From contig JAYZDP010000183.1 of assembly GCA_036337765.1 (NCBI GenBank), positions 1 through 5,779 of the forward strand: a stretch of DNA of 5,779 nt, in the 5' to 3' direction. This document shows positions 1-4,721 of the stretch, piece by piece. Origin of the DNA: JAYZDP01 sp036337765 (GTDB lineage: Bacteria > Acidobacteriota > Thermoanaerobaculia > Multivoradales > Multivoraceae). Position 1 is the stretch's first letter; each line of letters opens with the position of its first letter. The translations under genes and the position numbers were made by a program. The notes below the pieces were generated by a model, which was not told where the DNA came from, did no database searches, and saw only the letters and a list, made by a program, of their open reading frames with translations.

Positions 1-366
1 CACTGCGGCCAGGAGGCCGCGCGGGACATGCTCGATCGTGGAGCCGGCTCGATAGTCGTTACCGGCAACACCTCCGCCCGTCGCGGCATGCCGCGTTTCG
101 CCGGCTTCGCGCCGACCAAGGCGGCGCCACGGATCCTGGCCGAGTCGATGGCGCGCAGCCTCGGCCCGCAAGGGATTCACGTTGCCTACGTGATCATCGA
201 CGCCGTTATCGATCTCGAATGGACCCGCAAACGCTTCCCCGACCACCCCGACGACTACTTCGCCAAACCAGACGACATCGCCGAGTCGTGCTGGAACCTC
301 GCCCACCAGCCGCGCTCAGCCTGGAGCTTCGAGATTGACCTCCGGCCTTTCGCGGAAAAGTGGTAG
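1..366 (+). CDS. SDR-family oxidoreductase, C-terminal part (5' end outside window)
   Basis: The frame is open from the first base, so the gene starts upstream of the window; 121 residues are visible, ending in TAG. The product is the C-terminal half of a Rossmann-fold short-chain dehydrogenase/reductase. Visible landmarks are a beta-strand SIVVTGNTSARRG, the active-site helix FAPTKAAPRILAESMARSLG and the following strand GIHVAYVIIDAVID. The end, PRSAWSFEIDLRPFAEKW, is like a subfamily I remember ending in 'QPRSAWTHELDLRPW'. In the YxxxK motif the Tyr is Phe (F36, with K40 kept), and the usual catalytic Ser position appears to be Asn/Thr. From memory this Phe is shared by that subfamily, so it need not be a broken enzyme, but classical SDR catalysis is doubtful. 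Substrate is unknown. It is followed after 16 bases by the 6S RNA. Confidence 0.85.
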   Translation, partial: HCGQEAARDMLDRGAGSIVVTGNTSARRGMPRFAGFAPTKAAPRILAESMARSLGPQGIHVAYVIIDAVIDLEWTRKRFPDHPDDYFAKPDDIAESCWNLAHQPRSAWSFEIDLRPFAEKW

Positions 367-382
367 CTCTGGGTTTTTCTGG

Positions 383-558
383 AAGGGCCGCTTGTGGGGA
401 GGCGGCGCACACCTGCACCCCGGGCGCGATCTGCTGCCTGTGCGGCGGATCTCGCGCCCTATCGCTTCCGGCCAAGCCGGTATCGGACTCCTTCGGTCGG
501 TGTGGGCCTCCAGCTCTTTAGGGTTACGGAGGGCGGCATCTCCCGACAAGCGGCCCTT
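383..558 (+). ncRNA. ssrS: 6S RNA (regulator of RNA polymerase holoenzyme)
   Basis: This non-coding stretch has the shape and conserved 3' blocks of 6S RNA, which mimics an open promoter and sequesters the housekeeping sigma-factor RNA polymerase in stationary phase. The ends pair in a long closing helix: 383-395 with 546-558 (13 bp, e.g. GGGCCGCTTGT/ACAAGCGGCCC), one G-G mismatch, then 397-401 with 540-544. The 3' side contains AGGGTTAC (520-527) and GGCGGCATCTC (532-542, with GGGC preceding), matching the E. coli 6S blocks GGGTTAC and GGCGGCATCTC as I recall them. A small hairpin 507-511/528-532 sits on the 3' side of the central bubble, as in proteobacterial 6S. The distal arm includes 408-413/499-504, the hairpin 422-429/452-459 and CCGGC/GCCGG (468-480). 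Length (~176 nt) is normal. Exact ends are inferred from the helix. No convincing promoter was found. Confidence 0.9.
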
Positions 559-587
559 TCACGCAACAGGGGTCGTGTTCGGGTGAG

Positions 588-1433
588 CTATACCTTTGAG
601 TACCCGGAGCCCTCTCGATCGAAGCCGATGCCTTGCCCCTCTTCAATCCAGCCGAACTCGGCCAGGATCTCCTGGCTGTAGGTGACTCGACCCGTCACTT
701 TGTCGAGGGGCTCGGTGGCGAGCAGCAAGGTGGACCGGGCCATCATGTCGGGGCTTTCTGCTCGCGGGTCGTCGACGCTGTCGACGAGCTTGTGGTGGAG
801 GACTCCCGGAGTGGCGACGACCTGGGACGGGCTGACACAGGTGACGGAGATGCCCTTGTCGTAGACCTCTGACGCGAGGCCTTGCGTGAACCGTTCGAGG
901 GCGGCCTTTTCGGCGCCGTAGAGGGTGCCGCCGCGAGAAGGGGGCTCCGGGTAGGGACCACGGCCGGGGCCGATGGCGGCGCCGGAGGAGATATTGACGA
1001 TCGACCCTGAGCGTCTCTCGATCATGTCTCCGAGGACGAGCTGGCTCATGTAGAAGGGGCCGTGGAAGTTGACCGCGGTCGAGCGTAGCCACCTGTTGAC
1101 TGGAAACTTGGCGATGGGGATGAAGTAGGTGAGGGCGGCGTTGTTGACGAGGACGTCGATCGCTCCGTAGATCGACTTCGCCTCGTCGACCGCGGCGGCG
1201 CAGTTGCCGTACTCCGAGACGTCACAGGCGACCGCGGCGGCGCTGCCACCGGCGTCGATGATCTCGGCGACCGTGGTCTGGAGCGAGCCCTCCAGTGGAT
1301 GGGTGCCCTCCTCGACCGTGCGTGCCGTGCAGGTCACCTTGGCGCCCTCTTCAGCAAAGAGCATCGCGATGTCCTTGCCGATTCCTCTGCTGGCGCCAGT
1401 GACCAGAGCGACCTTGCCGTCGAGCTTTCCCAT
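588..1433 (-). CDS. classical SDR-family NAD(P)-dependent oxidoreductase
   Basis: This is a complete 281-residue short-chain dehydrogenase, a cytoplasmic Rossmann-fold enzyme that interconverts hydroxyl and carbonyl groups using NAD(P)(H). All hallmarks are visible: cofactor loop TGASRGIG (12-19), acidic D71 after the fourth strand, NNAA (97-100), N122, SIVNISS with catalytic S149/S150, and Y172-G-A-E-K176. An insert (GPGRGPYPEPPSRGG, ~155-169) lies between the Ser and Tyr. The C-terminus ends in GSGYSKV, a tail I remember from a group of SDRs in proteobacteria and actinobacteria. The ATG is well supported: AAGGAG (1445-1440) lies 6 bases upstream. R35/T36-type residues near the end of strand 2 (TARTVEEG) might favour NADP(H), which is weak evidence. 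Substrate is unknown. It follows the PPK2 remnant by 25 bases on the same strand and converges with the 6S RNA. Confidence 0.93.
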   Translation of the reverse strand: MGKLDGKVALVTGASRGIGKDIAMLFAEEGAKVTCTARTVEEGTHPLEGSLQTTVAEIIDAGGSAAAVACDVSEYGNCAAAVDEAKSIYGAIDVLVNNAALTYFIPIAKFPVNRWLRSTAVNFHGPFYMSQLVLGDMIERRSGSIVNISSGAAIGPGRGPYPEPPSRGGTLYGAEKAALERFTQGLASEVYDKGISVTCVSPSQVVATPGVLHHKLVDSVDDPRAESPDMMARSTLLLATEPLDKVTGRVTYSQEILAEFGWIEEGQGIGFDREGSGYSKV

Positions 1434-1458
1434 TGCGTTCTCCTTGTCTTTCTACGTG

Positions 1459-1695
1459 CTAGTCGTCCCTGCGCAGTAGGGGACGCATCTCGTCAAAGGC
1501 GGCTCGCTGTCCGTCGGCGATCACCGGGTAGCCCAGGTCTAGACCGATCAACGTGTCGCGGATGATGTTCGCGACGGTCTCGCGCATGCAGGGCTTGTCG
1601 TCGGCAGGCACGGCGTACCAGGGGGCCCAGGGAGTCGAGGTCGCGTTCAGCGCCGTCTCGTGCGCCGCCATGCAATCGGCCCAGAAGGCGCGCTC
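1459..1695 (-). pseudogene. polyphosphate kinase 2 (PPK2) family, C-terminal fragment only
   Basis: The last ~78 residues of a PPK2-type protein are readable here, starting at ERAFWADC and running through ALNATSTPWAPWYAVPADDK to a TAG stop. PPK2 enzymes transfer phosphate between polyphosphate and nucleotides. The block 'TSTPWAPWYxxPADxK' followed by a helix with 'ANII...LIGLDLGYP' is the characteristic end of that family. The N-terminal three quarters, including the Walker A and B motifs and the lid, are absent. Upstream of about 1695 the same frame becomes a Pro/Arg-rich nonsense translation, while another frame reads as an HlyD-type adaptor. The fragment has no start signal of its own; an ATG at 1671 lies inside the conserved region and has no convincing ribosome site. 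It cannot encode an active kinase. The intact SDR follows by 25 bases. Confidence 0.82.
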
Positions 1696-2233
1696 GCTCC
1701 ACGACGGCGGCGGCGGTGCATGCCGCGGCGGTGGTGGCGGCCGCCGAGCGGGTCGCGTCGGCGAGGTCGGCCGACACGATCTCTTCTTCAGACAGTTTGA
1801 GGATCCGGCGGTGCTCCTGAACCGCGCGTTGCCCGCGCAGACAGATCTCGTGCTGCTGGGCCTCGGAGGTGACGAGGTCTCGGTGAGCCAGCTCGAGCCG
1901 CGCCCGCTGCAGGCTGTCGTCGAGCTGCAGCATCAGGTCGCCCCGCTCGACGGCTTCACTCTCGCGAAACGGGATTCGGATCGCGTTGCCGCCGATCTCG
2001 GGCGACAGTCGGGCGCGCCGGTGCGCCTTGATGGTGCCGGCTCGGGTGTTGGTGATGGTTAGCACGACGGTGCCGCGACCCACCTTCTCGGTCGTCATCT
2101 CGATGGGCCGCGGTCGCGGTACCCAGGAGCGTGCGTAGAGTCCCCCGGCGACCAGGAGACCCGCGATCGCTAGCCGTACGATCCACTTCAACACGCTCGA
2201 ACTGTAGCGCAATGAAGGCTTTACCGACCCCAC
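1493..2233 (-). pseudogene. HlyD/RND-type periplasmic adaptor (membrane fusion protein), N-terminal half, truncated
   Basis: The first ~180 codons read as a membrane-fusion/adaptor subunit of a tripartite efflux pump. There is one N-terminal membrane anchor (LKWIVRLAIAGLLVAGGLYA), a barrel strand, the first lipoyl half-motif (AGTIKAHRRARLSPEIGGN, then VERGDLMLQLDD) and the rising coiled-coil helix of the hairpin (QRARLELAHRDLVTSEAQQ through VVERAR). Beyond residue ~180 the frame turns into Arg/His-rich nonsense, which is the off-frame reading of the PPK2 fragment. The second helix, second lipoyl half, beta-barrel and proximal domain are missing; full adaptors are about 350-400 residues. The GTG at 2233 lies inside a perfect hairpin, so a start at GTG 2194 or TTG 2191, directly before the anchor, is more likely. 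No pump or outer-membrane partner is visible. An inactive truncated gene is the best reading. Confidence 0.8.
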
Positions 2234-2251
2234 GCCAGGGCGTGGGGTCGG
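2224..2251 (-). terminator. 13-bp perfect inverted repeat behind the ThDP-lyase gene, probable transcription terminator
   Basis: CCGACCCCACGCC (2224-2236) pairs perfectly with GGCGTGGGGTCGG (2239-2251); in practice it would be a 12-bp stem with a four-base loop. It starts 18 bases after the TAG of the ThDP gene. The minus-strand continuation is TAAAGCC, with no real U-tract, so intrinsic termination would be weak or the hairpin could act as an RNA-stabilising 3' end. The plus-strand continuation (CTTCTTA) is slightly T-richer, but no plus-strand gene feeds into it. Confidence 0.6.
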
Positions 2252-2269
2252 CTTCTTATCGCGGCGGTG

Positions 2270-4018
2270 CTAGCGGCTCAACCAGGCGTGCTTCTGCGGC
2301 TTGCGCGCGGCCTTGGGATCGATGATCACGTTGACCAGGCTGGGCCCCTCGTCGGCGAGCGCCCGAGCGACGGTGGGTCCGAGATCGGCGATCGTGTCGA
2401 CGTAGTATCCGGTGCCGCCGAAGGCCTCCATCACTCGCTCGTAGTTGGCGCGCGGTGTGTAGCAGGAGAACTCCGGCATGTCCGGGTTGAGCTCTTCGAC
2501 TCCGCCACCGATGCCGTTGTTGTTGATCACGATCCAGGTGATGTCGAGTCCGTACCGGCAGGCCACTTCGACCTCCATGCCGCTGAAGCCGAATGCCGAG
2601 TCGCCCTGGATCGCGACCACCGGACGGTCGCGGTGCACCGATGCGGCGGCGATGGCGAAGCCGCTGCCGACCCCCATGGTGCCGTAGCTGCCGGCATCAA
2701 GCCGGGTTCGGGGCCCCTCGTTCGGCAGCACCGTACGCGAGATGTCCATCGTGTTCGCACCTTCGGCGACCAGCACGACGTTCTCTGGCAGCTGCTTGCG
2801 GATGTCCTCGAGCGCGCGGTAGTAGCCCATCGGCTCGCTCGTATCCTCCATCATCGCCCGCACAGCGGCAGAGTTGGCGCTGCTCGATTCCTCGAGCGCA
2901 CAACGCCACGGTGCATCGGCAGCGAAGGTGAAGGGCTCGGCCTCGATCGCGGAGTTGAGCTGACCGACGATGCGGCGCGCGTCGCCGACGAGGGCCACCT
3001 CGGTGGGGATGTTGGTTGAGATCTCCTCGGCGGCGATGTCGAGTTGAATCACGCGTGGGTGGTCCGCCAGGCGTGGGGGCCGACCGAAGTGGAGGATCCA
3101 GTTGAAGCGCGCGCCGATGAGAAACACCACGTCGGCTTCGCGCAGCGCGAACGAGCGCGCCGGAGCGACGCTCAACGGGTGACTGTCGGGGATCACACCC
3201 TTGCCCATTGGGGTTGGCAGGAAGGGCAGCTGGGTCGCCTCGATGAACGCACGGACCTCGTCCTCGGCGCGGCCGTATGCGGCGCCCTTGCCGACTATGA
3301 CGAGCGGGCGTTCAGCGCCGCGCAGTAGGTCGAGGGCGGCCTGGATGTCGGTTGCGTCGGCGGTCGGCGCTGGCGGGTCGGCGCAGCGGCCGGGGAAATC
3401 GACGTCCTCGGCTGGGACCTTGCCCTCGATGATGTCCGAAGGCAGGTCGATGTAGGCGGCGCCCGGGCGGCCGTAGATCGAGCTACGTACCGCCTGCTCG
3501 ACGAAGAAGGGCACTCTCTCCAGGCTGTCGGGCCGTGCCGCGTACTTCGTATACGGGCGCGAGAACTCTACCTGGGGCGATTCTTGAAAGGCGCCGCGAC
3601 CGTCGATGTAGGTCTCGTTCGCACCGGCGAGCAGCAGCATCGGCCAGCAGTTCGACTGGGCGTTTGCCAAGCCGGCGATGCCGTGGACCATGCCGGGGCC
3701 GGAGACGGCCAGGCACGCGCCCGGGCGTCCAGTGAGAAAGCCCACCGCACCCGCTGCGTAGCTCGCGGCCTGCTCGTTGCGAAAGCCGACGTAGTTGATG
3801 CCTTCCTTCTGCGCCGCAGCTGCGACCCCGTAGACCGGATAGCCGACGATGCCGAACATGTGCTCGACACCCTGCCGCTTCAGCGCTCGTGCGATGACGG
3901 TGCCTCCACGCAGGCTGGCCTCGGCCGAGGTTTCCTCGCTGGCCGTCGCTGGCCCGCTCGTGGTCGGTGCGTCCGCTTCTGAGCCTTTCGCTTCGATGGC
4001 GCGATCGTCGTTTGCCAT
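2270..4018 (-). CDS. ThDP-dependent 2-hydroxyacyl-CoA lyase (oxalyl-CoA decarboxylase family)
   Basis: This complete 582-residue cytoplasmic enzyme has the three-domain acetolactate-synthase/oxalyl-CoA-decarboxylase fold. The pyrimidine-binding domain carries GIVGYPVYG (56-64) and the catalytic Glu E82 in FRNEQAASYAAGA. The middle domain has GKGAAYGRAEDEV (243-255) and PTPMGKGVIPDSHP. The diphosphate domain has EGANTMD, GTMGVGSGFAIAAA and the Mg/ThDP motif G472-D-S ... N499-N-N. Stretches such as FQESPQVEFSRPYTKYAARP, AVRSSIYGRPGAAYIDLPSD and the C-terminal AWLSR are much closer to human HACL1, as I remember it, than to oxalyl-CoA decarboxylase. I therefore favour cleavage of a 2-hydroxyacyl-CoA to formyl-CoA plus a shortened aldehyde or ketone; oxalyl-CoA decarboxylase remains possible. 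The start is supported by GGGAGGGG (4029-4022). Residues 1-37 are an Ala/Ser/Thr/Glu-rich extension ahead of the fold, with no targeting signal recognised. No CoA transferase neighbour is seen. Confidence 0.9.
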   Translation of the reverse strand: MANDDRAIEAKGSEADAPTTSGPATASEETSAEASLRGGTVIARALKRQGVEHMFGIVGYPVYGVAAAAQKEGINYVGFRNEQAASYAAGAVGFLTGRPGACLAVSGPGMVHGIAGLANAQSNCWPMLLLAGANETYIDGRGAFQESPQVEFSRPYTKYAARPDSLERVPFFVEQAVRSSIYGRPGAAYIDLPSDIIEGKVPAEDVDFPGRCADPPAPTADATDIQAALDLLRGAERPLVIVGKGAAYGRAEDEVRAFIEATQLPFLPTPMGKGVIPDSHPLSVAPARSFALREADVVFLIGARFNWILHFGRPPRLADHPRVIQLDIAAEEISTNIPTEVALVGDARRIVGQLNSAIEAEPFTFAADAPWRCALEESSSANSAAVRAMMEDTSEPMGYYRALEDIRKQLPENVVLVAEGANTMDISRTVLPNEGPRTRLDAGSYGTMGVGSGFAIAAASVHRDRPVVAIQGDSAFGFSGMEVEVACRYGLDITWIVINNNGIGGGVEELNPDMPEFSCYTPRANYERVMEAFGGTGYYVDTIADLGPTVARALADEGPSLVNVIIDPKAARKPQKHAWLSR

Positions 4019-4232
4019 GTTCCCCTCCCAATGTGAGGCTTCGGATCTTATCCGAGGTGCGCACTGACCACCAGGGGATCACTTCGGTACCGACAATAAG
4101 ATGGTCAATATGTCTAGGTATTCGTATATTCGGTACCTTCATTGCTATTCCTTGCTACCTCCGGGAGGGGCGTGAATCGCGTTTGATATGGAGTAGCCCG
4201 AGTCTCGCTCACCCGCCCTCAGAGCGCTTCTG
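4019..4232. promoter_or_regulatory. divergent intergenic region with AT-rich patch and repeated TTCGGTACC motif
   Basis: This 214-bp gap separates the divergently read ThDP-lyase and CAP genes, so both promoters should lie here. The stretch 4094-4130 is clearly AT-richer than its surroundings. TTCGGTACC occurs twice in direct orientation (4083-4091 and 4129-4137, 46 bp apart), and the first copy sits in a perfect 10-bp palindrome TCGGTACCGA (4084-4093). Weak promoter-like words are TATATT (4125-4130, plus strand) and TAAGAT (near 4050, minus strand), without good partners. A purine-rich GGGAGGGG at 4163-4170 precedes a four-codon GTG ORF (GTG AAT CGC GTT TGA). The operator role is inference. 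Confidence 0.35.
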
Positions 4233-4706
4233 TTGACAGTTCTCGCGCTGGTCGCGGCCGGTTGCGACACGTCGCCCTTGTCCCCGACCGCGCCCCAGCT
4301 ACCGCCTGGGGTGGCGATCAACGTCGACCTCGCGTTGTATGACCGGCTCAACGATTCTCGCCAGAGGGAGGGACTCCCGCCGGTCGTCATCGATAACGAT
4401 CTGAGCCTCGTCGCCGAGCTTCACAGCCAACACATGCGCGACAACGGCTCATTGACGCACCAGGATCGGCTCGGCGGCCGAGTGGGCGATCGGCTGAGTC
4501 GCAGCGGAGTGGCGTTCTTTCGGGCAGCGGAAAATATCGGGGTCGCGATCGGTCATGCCGATCCGGCTGAGTTTCTCCATACCGAGTTCATGAAGAGCGC
4601 TCCGCACCGCCGGATCATTCTCGATCCGACTTTCTCCGTCGTCGTGATCGGTACCGTCACCGACGGGACCGAGACGTGGGTCACCGAGATCTTCGTGACC
4701 CCCTGA
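4233..4706 (+). CDS. CAP-domain (SCP/PR-1-like, YkwD type) putative lipoprotein
   Basis: The 157 residues read from TTG 4233 give a hydrophobic stretch LTVLALVAAG followed by C11, a lipobox-like VAAGC, then a Pro-rich linker (TSPLSPTAPQLPPG) and a complete CAP domain (~33-157). Landmarks are LYDRLNDSRQREGLPPV, LVAELHSQHM, H76 (SLTHQ), E100 in AENIG, FMKSAPHR with H125, IIL, and the final strand WVTEIFV. These include the His/Glu residues lining the CAP cavity. Bacterial CAP proteins are secreted or envelope-anchored, and their biochemical role is mostly unsettled. The start is uncertain: from TTG the signal peptide would be very short and lack a basic residue. The in-frame extension upstream (PESRSPALRALL) would give a proper one, but is closed by TAG (4194-4196) directly after ATG GAG (4188). 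It ends 15 bases before the stop of the convergent redoxin gene. Confidence 0.8.
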   Translation: MTVLALVAAGCDTSPLSPTAPQLPPGVAINVDLALYDRLNDSRQREGLPPVVIDNDLSLVAELHSQHMRDNGSLTHQDRLGGRVGDRLSRSGVAFFRAAENIGVAIGHADPAEFLHTEFMKSAPHRRIILDPTFSVVVIGTVTDGTETWVTEIFVTP

Positions 4707-4721
4707 ACTGGGGCCCTCAGG

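Noticed and set aside
335..382. TTGACC (335-340) as a -35 box of a 6S RNA promoter
   Set aside because: No acceptable -10 element is found 16-18 bases downstream (AAGTGG/TGGTAG), so a promoter call would rest on a single hexamer.
643..1092. 149-codon minus-strand ORF inside the SDR gene
   Set aside because: It is an alternative frame of the SDR, rich in Arg/Pro/His, with no family resemblance.
1704..1740. GGC/GCC trinucleotide run as a microsatellite or CRISPR-like repeat
   Set aside because: It is short and imperfect and explained by Ala codons of the adaptor's coiled coil; no spacer-repeat pattern exists anywhere in the window.
1553..2062. 169-codon plus-strand ORF across the HlyD/PPK2 junction
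   Set aside because: It is antisense to two recognisable protein segments and its Gly/Arg-rich middle is just the GCC-repeat-rich DNA read backwards.
2267..3019. 250-codon plus-strand ORF opposite the ThDP-lyase gene
   Set aside because: It is antisense to a clearly conserved enzyme, has Arg/Asp/Val-rich composition typical of a high-GC shadow frame, and shows no recognisable domain.
3483..4142. 219-codon minus-strand ORF overlapping the start of the ThDP-lyase gene
   Set aside because: After its first ~40 codons it is an Arg/His-rich off-frame reading of the lyase gene, and the start region lies in the divergent promoter area without a ribosome site.
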